Of a DNA stretch of 64,000 nucleotides, positions 1-11,800 are shown piece by piece. Location of the stretch: contig NW_027183773.1 in the NCBI RefSeq assembly GCF_041296385.1, positions 1-64,000 on the forward strand, written 5' to 3'. This DNA comes from Aphelocoma coerulescens (taxonomy: Eukaryota; Chordata; Aves; Passeriformes; Corvidae). Position numbers and translations under genes: made by a program. How positions within the stretch are numbered: the first letter of the stretch is position 1; the number at the start of each line of letters is the position of its first letter. Under the pieces are notes generated by a model. The model was not told the origin of the DNA, did not search any database, and saw only the letters and a program-made list of their open reading frames with translations.

Positions 1-139
1 CCTTAAGGTTCAGGCTACCACGCAGACGGAAGGTGCCGCTACCTAGCGCTGCGAGGGAAAGTGCATAGCCCAGGCGTGTTTCGGCAGAAGCAGCAGCCTG
101 GAGGCTTTCGCTGCCGGCACCGTGCTCTCTGGGCGAGAA

Positions 140-159
140 GCAGACGACCGTTCGTCTGC
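140..159. other. 8-bp inverted repeat with 4-base loop (one per unit)
   Basis: GCAGACGA (140-147) and TCGTCTGC (152-159) are exact reverse complements separated by CCGT. It is the strongest small hairpin I found in the unit. It recurs every 1,475 bases, unchanged in all copies. It could form a hairpin in RNA or single-stranded DNA, or be a protein-binding dyad. No function is known and chance is not excluded in 1,475 bases. Confidence 0.6.
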
Positions 160-530
160 AGCGAAACGAAAGCGCGACGTGGTACGAAGGGGCAGAAGAA
201 CGAAGGCGCAGAGCAGCACCGGGCTGCCGTGCGACTCGCACAGGCTGCAAGAGGAAGCGTGCCTGCCACTCGCTCGTTCGCGGATTCACTTTAGCAGTCG
301 GAAACAGAAAGCTCGACTTGCGGCTACTTGTGCTGCTGCCTAGTTCTCTTCCAGTAGCCCCTGGAAACAACGATGCTCGGTTTATGCTTCGAGACGCAGC
401 GATCACGGTGGTAGGTGCGGTGGAGAAGGGAAAGCCAGCGTGCAGAGGACAGTTTCTCGTTGCTCTACGTGAGGCAAGGGGAAGGTTCAGCCCAGCAGTG
501 GCTGTTGCTCCTGGAGCCTTTTTCTTTGGG

Positions 531-540
531 AGCAGCTGCT
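531..540. other. 10-bp perfect palindrome (one per unit)
   Basis: AGCAGCTGCT is its own reverse complement and contains the E-box-like core CAGCTG. It recurs at each unit position 531-540. A palindrome of this length is modest evidence only, and no bound factor can be named. Confidence 0.5.
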
Positions 541-1235
541 GCAAGCGGGCAACGGAGCTGCGAGAGTGCCTAATGGGTGGGACGGCACGTCTATCGGCGA
601 AGGAAGCTGCCTAGCCGCAGTGTGTTGTGCTCAGTTTCCAGGCTGCTTCGAGAAGGGGCACCTTGAAGAACGCCTTCTTTCTCGACGCGTCCTTCTGGGT
701 GCGCTCAAGCTGCGTGGACTCTGCAACACGGCAGGGTGCAAGCAACTGTTTCTGGCCAGGTTGTGTGATGATGGAGTGCAAGGGCTGCGCCTTACTCTCG
801 GAAGCTGCCGGAGCATTCTCATCAGCTGAATGCGCTTGTGAAGCAGCTCTCTGCTGGACTTTGGAAGCCGGCACGCTGAGCCCCTTAGAATGCCTGCCCG
901 CTGCCCGGCTGCTGCGTTCTTCGCCTTCTGTGCTCTGGATGGCGAACTGAAGCCCAGCGATGGCTTTGAGCTGTCCCGCTCTTCAGCGCGTGTATAACTG
1001 CACGCATCCACAGTGCTCTGTGCACGGATTTTCCTCAGCTCGAGGTGCAATCATTTTCTTGCTGGTTTACAGTGTCCAAAGCGTCCGTGGAGCTCTCGCT
1101 CGGCCAAATGCGTCAAGAGAGAAGCCCTTGCTGGATTCGCCTTTCGCTGGCCAAGACTTTCAACACAGCACCACAATCCGGGCGACGACGAGGAGGAAAG
1201 GGGGAACATCTTTTCGTCCTGGCACGTTCTTCTGT

Positions 1236-1252
1236 GCGGGACGTCTGTCCGC
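1236..1252. other. Imperfect hairpin spanning the 1246 polymorphism
   Basis: Bases 1236-1239 pair with 1249-1252 and bases 1241-1242 pair with 1247-1248, with G1240 bulged and 1243-1246 as loop. The variable base 1246 is the last loop base. In the C form, 1239-1246 becomes the 8-bp palindrome GGACGTCC; in the T form it is broken to GGACGTCT. Functional meaning is unknown. Confidence 0.4.
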
Positions 1253-1312
1253 ATCTTCGCTCTCTGCAAGGCTGGAAGGTGCGCGGTGGTACTCGGAAGC
1301 GAGAAGAAGGCT

Positions 1313-1333
1313 GCAGAGAGCACCGCGCTCTGC
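1313..1333. other. Imperfect hairpin, 7 bp with a 2-base bulge
   Basis: AGAGC (1317-1321) and GCTCT (1327-1331) pair across a 5-base loop. If two bases bulge, the stem can lengthen to GCAGAGC against GCTCTGC. It is present in every unit. It is weak and could be chance. Confidence 0.35.
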
Positions 1334-1434
1334 CGGCGCTGTGCAGGCTGTACAGGCAAGAAGCCTAGCCCTGGAATGTGGTGCAAATACAAGCTTCCAC
1401 GCATCGGGGGCAAGCTCTGGGTAAGCTCGCTGAC

Positions 1435-2019
1435 CTAAAAGTGTTCTGTGGGCGAGACGCAGCCGAGAAGCTCTCCCTTAAGGTTCAGGCTACCACGCAG
1501 ACGGAAGGTGCCGCTACCTAGCGCTGCGAGGGAAAGTGCATAGCCCAGGCGTGTTTCGGCAGAAGCAGCAGCCTGGAGGCTTTCGCTGCCGGCACCGTGC
1601 TCTCTGGGCGAGAAGCAGACGACCGTTCGTCTGCAGCGAAACGAAAGCGCGACGTGGTACGAAGGGGCAGAAGAACGAAGGCGCAGAGCAGCACCGGGCT
1701 GCCGTGCGACTCGCACAGGCTGCAAGAGGAAGCGTGCCTGCCACTCGCTCGTTCGCGGATTCACTTTAGCAGTCGGAAACAGAAAGCTCGACTTGCGGCT
1801 ACTTGTGCTGCTGCCTAGTTCTCTTCCAGTAGCCCCTGGAAACAACGATGCTCGGTTTATGCTTCGAGACGCAGCGATCACGGTGGTAGGTGCGGTGGAG
1901 AAGGGAAAGCCAGCGTGCAGAGGACAGTTTCTCGTTGCTCTACGTGAGGCAAGGGGAAGGTTCAGCCCAGCAGTGGCTGTTGCTCCTGGAGCCTTTTTCT
2001 TTGGGAGCAGCTGCTGCAA
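1435..2019 (-). other. Longest open frame per unit (194 codons), probably not a gene
   Basis: On the minus strand an ATG-started frame of 194 codons ends in TAG at 1435-1437 and crosses the unit junction. It repeats 43 times at 1,475-bp spacing. The predicted product is rich in A, S, R, L and P, starts with a short K run (residues 7-9), and shows no domain, signal peptide or membrane segment I recognise. Frames of 154, 141, 139 and 120 codons occupy other parts of the unit on both strands, overlapping one another, as expected of stop-poor GC-rich DNA. Variants alter this product freely: 216 gives Ala/Gly, C27T gives Arg to His, and G276A gives Thr to Met. I see no codon-level constraint and consider it non-coding. 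Conserved homologues or a spliced transcript would overturn this. Confidence 0.7.
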
Positions 2020-4425
2020 GCGGGCAACGGAGCTGCGAGAGTGCCTAATGGGTGGGACGGCACGTCTATCGGCGAAGGAAGCTGCCTAGCCGCAGTGTGT
2101 TGTGCTCAGTTTCCAGGCTGCTTCGAGAAGGGGCACCTTGAAGAACGCCTTCTTTCTCGACGCGTCCTTCTGGGTGCGCTCAAGCTGCGTGGACTCTGCA
2201 ACACGGCAGGGTGCAAGCAACTGTTTCTGGCCAGGTTGTGTGATGATGGAGTGCAAGGGCTGCGCCTTACTCTCGGAAGCTGCCGGAGCATTCTCATCAG
2301 CTGAATGCGCTTGTGAAGCAGCTCTCTGCTGGACTTTGGAAGCCGGCACGCTGAGCCCCTTAGAATGCCTGCCCGCTGCCCGGCTGCTGCGTTCTTCGCC
2401 TTCTGTGCTCTGGATGGCGAACTGAAGCCCAGCGATGGCTTTGAGCTGTCCCGCTCTTCAGCGCGTGTATAACTGCACGCATCCACAGTGCTCTGTGCAC
2501 GGATTTTCCTCAGCTCGAGGTGCAATCATTTTCTTGCTGGTTTACAGTGTCCAAAGCGTCCGTGGAGCTCTCGCTCGGCCAAATGCGTCAAGAGAGAAGC
2601 CCTTGCTGGATTCGCCTTTCGCTGGCCAAGACTTTCAACACAGCACCACAATCCGGGCGACGACGAGGAGGAAAGGGGGAACATCTTTTCGTCCTGGCAC
2701 GTTCTTCTGTGCGGGACGTCTGTCCGCATCTTCGCTCTCTGCAAGGCTGGAAGGTGCGCGGTGGTACTCGGAAGCGAGAAGAAGGCTGCAGAGAGCACCG
2801 CGCTCTGCCGGCGCTGTGCAGGCTGTACAGGCAAGAAGCCTAGCCCTGGAATGTGGTGCAAATACAAGCTTCCACGCATCGGGGGCAAGCTCTGGGTAAG
2901 CTCGCTGACCTAAAAGTGTTCTGTGGGCGAGACGCAGCCGAGAAGCTCTCCCTTAAGGTTCAGGCTACCACGCAGACGGAAGGTGCCGCTACCTAGCGCT
3001 GCGAGGGAAAGTGCATAGCCCAGGCGTGTTTCGGCAGAAGCAGCAGCCTGGAGGCTTTCGCTGCCGGCACCGTGCTCTCTGGGCGAGAAGCAGACGACCG
3101 TTCGTCTGCAGCGAAACGAAAGCGCGACGTGGTACGAAGGGGCAGAAGAACGAAGGCGCAGAGCAGCACCGGGCTGCCGTGCGACTCGCACAGGCTGCAA
3201 GAGGAAGCGTGCCTGCCACTCGCTCGTTCGCGGATTCACTTTAGCAGTCGGAAACAGAAAGCTCGACTTGCGGCTACTTGTGCTGCTGCCTAGTTCTCTT
3301 CCAGTAGCCCCTGGAAACAACGATGCTCGGTTTATGCTTCGAGACGCAGCGATCACGGTGGTAGGTGCGGTGGAGAAGGGAAAGCCAGCGTGCAGAGGAC
3401 AGTTTCTCGTTGCTCTACGTGAGGCAAGGGGAAGGTTCAGCCCAGCAGTGGCTGTTGCTCCTGGAGCCTTTTTCTTTGGGAGCAGCTGCTGCAAGCGGGC
3501 AACGGAGCTGCGAGAGTGCCTAATGGGTGGGACGGCACGTCTATCGGCGAAGGAAGCTGCCTAGCCGCAGTGTGTTGTGCTCAGTTTCCAGGCTGCTTCG
3601 AGAAGGGGCACCTTGAAGAACGCCTTCTTTCTCGACGCGTCCTTCTGGGTGCGCTCAAGCTGCGTGGACTCTGCAACACGGCAGGGTGCAAGCAACTGTT
3701 TCTGGCCAGGTTGTGTGATGATGGAGTGCAAGGGCTGCGCCTTACTCTCGGAAGCTGCCGGAGCATTCTCATCAGCTGAATGCGCTTGTGAAGCAGCTCT
3801 CTGCTGGACTTTGGAAGCCGGCACGCTGAGCCCCTTAGAATGCCTGCCCGCTGCCCGGCTGCTGCGTTCTTCGCCTTCTGTGCTCTGGATGGCGAACTGA
3901 AGCCCAGCGATGGCTTTGAGCTGTCCCGCTCTTCAGCGCGTGTATAACTGCACGCATCCACAGTGCTCTGTGCACGGATTTTCCTCAGCTCGAGGTGCAA
4001 TCATTTTCTTGCTGGTTTACAGTGTCCAAAGCGTCCGTGGAGCTCTCGCTCGGCCAAATGCGTCAAGAGAGAAGCCCTTGCTGGATTCGCCTTTCGCTGG
4101 CCAAGACTTTCAACACAGCACCACAATCCGGGCGACGACGAGGAGGAAAGGGGGAACATCTTTTCGTCCTGGCACGTTCTTCTGTGCGGGACGTCTGTCC
4201 GCATCTTCGCTCTCTGCAAGGCTGGAAGGTGCGCGGTGGTACTCGGAAGCGAGAAGAAGGCTGCAGAGAGCACCGCGCTCTGCCGGCGCTGTGCAGGCTG
4301 TACAGGCAAGAAGCCTAGCCCTGGAATGTGGTGCAAATACAAGCTTCCACGCATCGGGGGCAAGCTCTGGGTAAGCTCGCTGACCTAAAAGTGTTCTGTG
4401 GGCGAGACGCAGCCGAGAAGCTCTC

Positions 4426-5900
4426 CCTTAAGGTTCAGGCTACCACGCAGACGGAAGGTGCCGCTACCTAGCGCTGCGAGGGAAAGTGCATAGCCCAGGC
4501 GTGTTTCGGCAGAAGCAGCAGCCTGGAGGCTTTCGCTGCCGGCACCGTGCTCTCTGGGCGAGAAGCAGACGACCGTTCGTCTGCAGCGAAACGAAAGCGC
4601 GACGTGGTACGAAGGGGCAGAAGAACGAAGGCGCAGAGCACCACCGGGCTGCCGTGCGACTCGCACAGGCTGCAAGAGGAAGCGTGCCTGCCACTCGCTC
4701 GTTCGCGGATTCACTTTAGCAGTCGGAAACAGAAAGCTCGACTTGCGGCTACTTGTGCTGCTGCCTAGTTCTCTTCCAGTAGCCCCTGGAAACAACGATG
4801 CTCGGTTTATGCTTCGAGACGCAGCGATCACGGTGGTAGGTGCGGTGGAGAAGGGAAAGCCAGCGTGCAGAGGACAGTTTCTCGTTGCTCTACGTGAGGC
4901 AAGGGGAAGGTTCAGCCCAGCAGTGGCTGTTGCTCCTGGAGCCTTTTTCTTTGGGAGCAGCTGCTGCAAGCGGGCAACGGAGCTGCGAGAGTGCCTAATG
5001 GGTGGGACGGCACGTCTATCGGCGAAGGAAGCTGCCTAGCCGCAGTGTGTTGTGCTCAGTTTCCAGGCTGCTTCGAGAAGGGGCACCTTGAAGAACGCCT
5101 TCTTTCTCGACGCGTCCTTCTGGGTGCGCTCAAGCTGCGTGGACTCTGCAACACGGCAGGGTGCAAGCAACTGTTTCTGGCCAGGTTGTGTGATGATGGA
5201 GTGCAAGGGCTGCGCCTTACTCTCGGAAGCTGCCGGAGCATTCTCATCAGCTGAATGCGCTTGTGAAGCAGCTCTCTGCTGGACTTTGGAAGCCGGCACG
5301 CTGAGCCCCTTAGAATGCCTGCCCGCTGCCCGGCTGCTGCGTTCTTCGCCTTCTGTGCTCTGGATGGCGAACTGAAGCCCAGCGATGGCTTTGAGCTGTC
5401 CCGCTCTTCAGCGCGTGTATAACTGCACGCATCCACAGTGCTCTGTGCACGGATTTTCCTCAGCTCGAGGTGCAATCATTTTCTTGCTGGTTTACAGTGT
5501 CCAAAGCGTCCGTGGAGCTCTCGCTCGGCCAAATGCGTCAAGAGAGAAGCCCTTGCTGGATTCGCCTTTCGCTGGCCAAGACTTTCAACACAGCACCACA
5601 ATCCGGGCGACGACGAGGAGGAAAGGGGGAACATCTTTTCGTCCTGGCACGTTCTTCTGTGCGGGACGTCTGTCCGCATCTTCGCTCTCTGCAAGGCTGG
5701 AAGGTGCGCGGTGGTACTCGGAAGCGAGAAGAAGGCTGCAGAGAGCACCGCGCTCTGCCGGCGCTGTGCAGGCTGTACAGGCAAGAAGCCTAGCCCTGGA
5801 ATGTGGTGCAAATACAAGCTTCCACGCATCGGGGGCAAGCTCTGGGTAAGCTCGCTGACCTAAAAGTGTTCTGTGGGCGAGACGCAGCCGAGAAGCTCTC
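4426..5900. repeat. Copy 4: C216/T1246 copy among G216 neighbours
   Basis: Base 4641 is C where the flanking copies have G. The remainder matches the reference monomer. It is one of three such isolated copies in the left sub-array. Confidence 0.95.
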
Positions 5901-8900
5901 CCTTAAGGTTCAGGCTACCACGCAGACGGAAGGTGCCGCTACCTAGCGCTGCGAGGGAAAGTGCATAGCCCAGGCGTGTTTCGGCAGAAGCAGCAGCCTG
6001 GAGGCTTTCGCTGCCGGCACCGTGCTCTCTGGGCGAGAAGCAGACGACCGTTCGTCTGCAGCGAAACGAAAGCGCGACGTGGTACGAAGGGGCAGAAGAA
6101 CGAAGGCGCAGAGCAGCACCGGGCTGCCGTGCGACTCGCACAGGCTGCAAGAGGAAGCGTGCCTGCCACTCGCTCGTTCGCGGATTCACTTTAGCAGTCG
6201 GAAACAGAAAGCTCGACTTGCGGCTACTTGTGCTGCTGCCTAGTTCTCTTCCAGTAGCCCCTGGAAACAACGATGCTCGGTTTATGCTTCGAGACGCAGC
6301 GATCACGGTGGTAGGTGCGGTGGAGAAGGGAAAGCCAGCGTGCAGAGGACAGTTTCTCGTTGCTCTACGTGAGGCAAGGGGAAGGTTCAGCCCAGCAGTG
6401 GCTGTTGCTCCTGGAGCCTTTTTCTTTGGGAGCAGCTGCTGCAAGCGGGCAACGGAGCTGCGAGAGTGCCTAATGGGTGGGACGGCACGTCTATCGGCGA
6501 AGGAAGCTGCCTAGCCGCAGTGTGTTGTGCTCAGTTTCCAGGCTGCTTCGAGAAGGGGCACCTTGAAGAACGCCTTCTTTCTCGACGCGTCCTTCTGGGT
6601 GCGCTCAAGCTGCGTGGACTCTGCAACACGGCAGGGTGCAAGCAACTGTTTCTGGCCAGGTTGTGTGATGATGGAGTGCAAGGGCTGCGCCTTACTCTCG
6701 GAAGCTGCCGGAGCATTCTCATCAGCTGAATGCGCTTGTGAAGCAGCTCTCTGCTGGACTTTGGAAGCCGGCACGCTGAGCCCCTTAGAATGCCTGCCCG
6801 CTGCCCGGCTGCTGCGTTCTTCGCCTTCTGTGCTCTGGATGGCGAACTGAAGCCCAGCGATGGCTTTGAGCTGTCCCGCTCTTCAGCGCGTGTATAACTG
6901 CACGCATCCACAGTGCTCTGTGCACGGATTTTCCTCAGCTCGAGGTGCAATCATTTTCTTGCTGGTTTACAGTGTCCAAAGCGTCCGTGGAGCTCTCGCT
7001 CGGCCAAATGCGTCAAGAGAGAAGCCCTTGCTGGATTCGCCTTTCGCTGGCCAAGACTTTCAACACAGCACCACAATCCGGGCGACGACGAGGAGGAAAG
7101 GGGGAACATCTTTTCGTCCTGGCACGTTCTTCTGTGCGGGACGTCTGTCCGCATCTTCGCTCTCTGCAAGGCTGGAAGGTGCGCGGTGGTACTCGGAAGC
7201 GAGAAGAAGGCTGCAGAGAGCACCGCGCTCTGCCGGCGCTGTGCAGGCTGTACAGGCAAGAAGCCTAGCCCTGGAATGTGGTGCAAATACAAGCTTCCAC
7301 GCATCGGGGGCAAGCTCTGGGTAAGCTCGCTGACCTAAAAGTGTTCTGTGGGCGAGACGCAGCCGAGAAGCTCTCCCTTAAGGTTCAGGCTACCACGCAG
7401 ACGGAAGGTGCCGCTACCTAGCGCTGCGAGGGAAAGTGCATAGCCCAGGCGTGTTTCGGCAGAAGCAGCAGCCTGGAGGCTTTCGCTGCCGGCACCGTGC
7501 TCTCTGGGCGAGAAGCAGACGACCGTTCGTCTGCAGCGAAACGAAAGCGCGACGTGGTACGAAGGGGCAGAAGAACGAAGGCGCAGAGCAGCACCGGGCT
7601 GCCGTGCGACTCGCACAGGCTGCAAGAGGAAGCGTGCCTGCCACTCGCTCGTTCGCGGATTCACTTTAGCAGTCGGAAACAGAAAGCTCGACTTGCGGCT
7701 ACTTGTGCTGCTGCCTAGTTCTCTTCCAGTAGCCCCTGGAAACAACGATGCTCGGTTTATGCTTCGAGACGCAGCGATCACGGTGGTAGGTGCGGTGGAG
7801 AAGGGAAAGCCAGCGTGCAGAGGACAGTTTCTCGTTGCTCTACGTGAGGCAAGGGGAAGGTTCAGCCCAGCAGTGGCTGTTGCTCCTGGAGCCTTTTTCT
7901 TTGGGAGCAGCTGCTGCAAGCGGGCAACGGAGCTGCGAGAGTGCCTAATGGGTGGGACGGCACGTCTATCGGCGAAGGAAGCTGCCTAGCCGCAGTGTGT
8001 TGTGCTCAGTTTCCAGGCTGCTTCGAGAAGGGGCACCTTGAAGAACGCCTTCTTTCTCGACGCGTCCTTCTGGGTGCGCTCAAGCTGCGTGGACTCTGCA
8101 ACACGGCAGGGTGCAAGCAACTGTTTCTGGCCAGGTTGTGTGATGATGGAGTGCAAGGGCTGCGCCTTACTCTCGGAAGCTGCCGGAGCATTCTCATCAG
8201 CTGAATGCGCTTGTGAAGCAGCTCTCTGCTGGACTTTGGAAGCCGGCACGCTGAGCCCCTTAGAATGCCTGCCCGCTGCCCGGCTGCTGCGTTCTTCGCC
8301 TTCTGTGCTCTGGATGGCGAACTGAAGCCCAGCGATGGCTTTGAGCTGTCCCGCTCTTCAGCGCGTGTATAACTGCACGCATCCACAGTGCTCTGTGCAC
8401 GGATTTTCCTCAGCTCGAGGTGCAATCATTTTCTTGCTGGTTTACAGTGTCCAAAGCGTCCGTGGAGCTCTCGCTCGGCCAAATGCGTCAAGAGAGAAGC
8501 CCTTGCTGGATTCGCCTTTCGCTGGCCAAGACTTTCAACACAGCACCACAATCCGGGCGACGACGAGGAGGAAAGGGGGAACATCTTTTCGTCCTGGCAC
8601 GTTCTTCTGTGCGGGACGTCTGTCCGCATCTTCGCTCTCTGCAAGGCTGGAAGGTGCGCGGTGGTACTCGGAAGCGAGAAGAAGGCTGCAGAGAGCACCG
8701 CGCTCTGCCGGCGCTGTGCAGGCTGTACAGGCAAGAAGCCTAGCCCTGGAATGTGGTGCAAATACAAGCTTCCACGCATCGGGGGCAAGCTCTGGGTAAG
8801 CTCGCTGACCTAAAAGTGTTCTGTGGGCGAGACGCAGCCGAGAAGCTCTCCCTTAAGGTTCAGGCTACCACGCAGACGGAAGGTGCCGCTACCTAGCGCT

Positions 8901-11800
8901 GCGAGGGAAAGTGCATAGCCCAGGCGTGTTTCGGCAGAAGCAGCAGCCTGGAGGCTTTCGCTGCCGGCACCGTGCTCTCTGGGCGAGAAGCAGACGACCG
9001 TTCGTCTGCAGCGAAACGAAAGCGCGACGTGGTACGAAGGGGCAGAAGAACGAAGGCGCAGAGCAGCACCGGGCTGCCGTGCGACTCGCACAGGCTGCAA
9101 GAGGAAGCGTGCCTGCCACTCGCTCGTTCGCGGATTCACTTTAGCAGTCGGAAACAGAAAGCTCGACTTGCGGCTACTTGTGCTGCTGCCTAGTTCTCTT
9201 CCAGTAGCCCCTGGAAACAACGATGCTCGGTTTATGCTTCGAGACGCAGCGATCACGGTGGTAGGTGCGGTGGAGAAGGGAAAGCCAGCGTGCAGAGGAC
9301 AGTTTCTCGTTGCTCTACGTGAGGCAAGGGGAAGGTTCAGCCCAGCAGTGGCTGTTGCTCCTGGAGCCTTTTTCTTTGGGAGCAGCTGCTGCAAGCGGGC
9401 AACGGAGCTGCGAGAGTGCCTAATGGGTGGGACGGCACGTCTATCGGCGAAGGAAGCTGCCTAGCCGCAGTGTGTTGTGCTCAGTTTCCAGGCTGCTTCG
9501 AGAAGGGGCACCTTGAAGAACGCCTTCTTTCTCGACGCGTCCTTCTGGGTGCGCTCAAGCTGCGTGGACTCTGCAACACGGCAGGGTGCAAGCAACTGTT
9601 TCTGGCCAGGTTGTGTGATGATGGAGTGCAAGGGCTGCGCCTTACTCTCGGAAGCTGCCGGAGCATTCTCATCAGCTGAATGCGCTTGTGAAGCAGCTCT
9701 CTGCTGGACTTTGGAAGCCGGCACGCTGAGCCCCTTAGAATGCCTGCCCGCTGCCCGGCTGCTGCGTTCTTCGCCTTCTGTGCTCTGGATGGCGAACTGA
9801 AGCCCAGCGATGGCTTTGAGCTGTCCCGCTCTTCAGCGCGTGTATAACTGCACGCATCCACAGTGCTCTGTGCACGGATTTTCCTCAGCTCGAGGTGCAA
9901 TCATTTTCTTGCTGGTTTACAGTGTCCAAAGCGTCCGTGGAGCTCTCGCTCGGCCAAATGCGTCAAGAGAGAAGCCCTTGCTGGATTCGCCTTTCGCTGG
10001 CCAAGACTTTCAACACAGCACCACAATCCGGGCGACGACGAGGAGGAAAGGGGGAACATCTTTTCGTCCTGGCACGTTCTTCTGTGCGGGACGTCTGTCC
10101 GCATCTTCGCTCTCTGCAAGGCTGGAAGGTGCGCGGTGGTACTCGGAAGCGAGAAGAAGGCTGCAGAGAGCACCGCGCTCTGCCGGCGCTGTGCAGGCTG
10201 TACAGGCAAGAAGCCTAGCCCTGGAATGTGGTGCAAATACAAGCTTCCACGCATCGGGGGCAAGCTCTGGGTAAGCTCGCTGACCTAAAAGTGTTCTGTG
10301 GGCGAGACGCAGCCGAGAAGCTCTCCCTTAAGGTTCAGGCTACCACGCAGACGGAAGGTGCCGCTACCTAGCGCTGCGAGGGAAAGTGCATAGCCCAGGC
10401 GTGTTTCGGCAGAAGCAGCAGCCTGGAGGCTTTCGCTGCCGGCACCGTGCTCTCTGGGCGAGAAGCAGACGACCGTTCGTCTGCAGCGAAACGAAAGCGC
10501 GACGTGGTACGAAGGGGCAGAAGAACGAAGGCGCAGAGCAGCACCGGGCTGCCGTGCGACTCGCACAGGCTGCAAGAGGAAGCGTGCCTGCCACTCGCTC
10601 GTTCGCGGATTCACTTTAGCAGTCGGAAACAGAAAGCTCGACTTGCGGCTACTTGTGCTGCTGCCTAGTTCTCTTCCAGTAGCCCCTGGAAACAACGATG
10701 CTCGGTTTATGCTTCGAGACGCAGCGATCACGGTGGTAGGTGCGGTGGAGAAGGGAAAGCCAGCGTGCAGAGGACAGTTTCTCGTTGCTCTACGTGAGGC
10801 AAGGGGAAGGTTCAGCCCAGCAGTGGCTGTTGCTCCTGGAGCCTTTTTCTTTGGGAGCAGCTGCTGCAAGCGGGCAACGGAGCTGCGAGAGTGCCTAATG
10901 GGTGGGACGGCACGTCTATCGGCGAAGGAAGCTGCCTAGCCGCAGTGTGTTGTGCTCAGTTTCCAGGCTGCTTCGAGAAGGGGCACCTTGAAGAACGCCT
11001 TCTTTCTCGACGCGTCCTTCTGGGTGCGCTCAAGCTGCGTGGACTCTGCAACACGGCAGGGTGCAAGCAACTGTTTCTGGCCAGGTTGTGTGATGATGGA
11101 GTGCAAGGGCTGCGCCTTACTCTCGGAAGCTGCCGGAGCATTCTCATCAGCTGAATGCGCTTGTGAAGCAGCTCTCTGCTGGACTTTGGAAGCCGGCACG
11201 CTGAGCCCCTTAGAATGCCTGCCCGCTGCCCGGCTGCTGCGTTCTTCGCCTTCTGTGCTCTGGATGGCGAACTGAAGCCCAGCGATGGCTTTGAGCTGTC
11301 CCGCTCTTCAGCGCGTGTATAACTGCACGCATCCACAGTGCTCTGTGCACGGATTTTCCTCAGCTCGAGGTGCAATCATTTTCTTGCTGGTTTACAGTGT
11401 CCAAAGCGTCCGTGGAGCTCTCGCTCGGCCAAATGCGTCAAGAGAGAAGCCCTTGCTGGATTCGCCTTTCGCTGGCCAAGACTTTCAACACAGCACCACA
11501 ATCCGGGCGACGACGAGGAGGAAAGGGGGAACATCTTTTCGTCCTGGCACGTTCTTCTGTGCGGGACGTCTGTCCGCATCTTCGCTCTCTGCAAGGCTGG
11601 AAGGTGCGCGGTGGTACTCGGAAGCGAGAAGAAGGCTGCAGAGAGCACCGCGCTCTGCCGGCGCTGTGCAGGCTGTACAGGCAAGAAGCCTAGCCCTGGA
11701 ATGTGGTGCAAATACAAGCTTCCACGCATCGGGGGCAAGCTCTGGGTAAGCTCGCTGACCTAAAAGTGTTCTGTGGGCGAGACGCAGCCGAGAAGCTCTC

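Larger units (their letters stand above)
1..1475. repeat. Repeat unit, copy 1, used as the reference monomer
   Basis: This copy carries G216 and T1246, the commonest combination (16 of the 43 copies in which both sites can be read), and none of the private variants. Its phase is arbitrary because the array has no visible edge. GC is roughly 57% by eye and CpG dinucleotides number about 109 by hand count, close to expectation for this base composition. Single AflII (2-7), HindIII (1391-1396) and XhoI (1039-1044) sites occur once per unit, so each should reduce the array to a 1,475-bp band. The unit contains several T runs of four or five and no long homopolymer or microsatellite. No promoter, RNA gene, origin or protein-binding site could be assigned with confidence. 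Confidence 0.95.

Noticed and set aside
1..8. CCTTAAGG as the natural unit boundary or a telomere/attachment-like site
   Set aside because: It only marks the arbitrary phase set by the window start. Neither copy junctions nor surrounding bases distinguish it, and no telomere-type repeat is present.
507..527. GCTC/GAGC mini-hairpin followed by a TTTTTCTTT run as a Rho-independent or Pol III terminator
   Set aside because: The stem is only 4 bp and no bacterial gene context exists. T5 could stop Pol III, but I found no A-box/B-box pair, tRNA-like or 5S-like sequence upstream.
993..997. TATAA-like motif within TGTATAACTG as a promoter
   Set aside because: A single five-base match in a 1,475-bp unit is expected by chance, and no gene or transcript start is evident downstream.
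1419..1426. GGGTAAGC resembling a 5' splice site
   Set aside because: No coding exon can be defined on either side, and no paired acceptor with a convincing tract was identified.
960..1438. Overlapping plus-strand frames of 154, 141 and 107 codons as candidate genes
   Set aside because: They overlap each other in different frames and also overlap minus-strand frames of 139 and 120 codons. No product resembles a known family. Variants are nonsynonymous in some (Leu/Pro and Cys/Arg at 1246) with no sign of constraint.
1..1475. tRNA, 5S rRNA, snRNA or spliced-leader gene repeated per unit
   Set aside because: I found no B-box consensus (the nearest, GGTTCAGCCC at 485-494, lacks the required spacing), no cloverleaf, and no sequence I recognise as 5S, U6 or a spliced leader. 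A covariance-model search would settle it.
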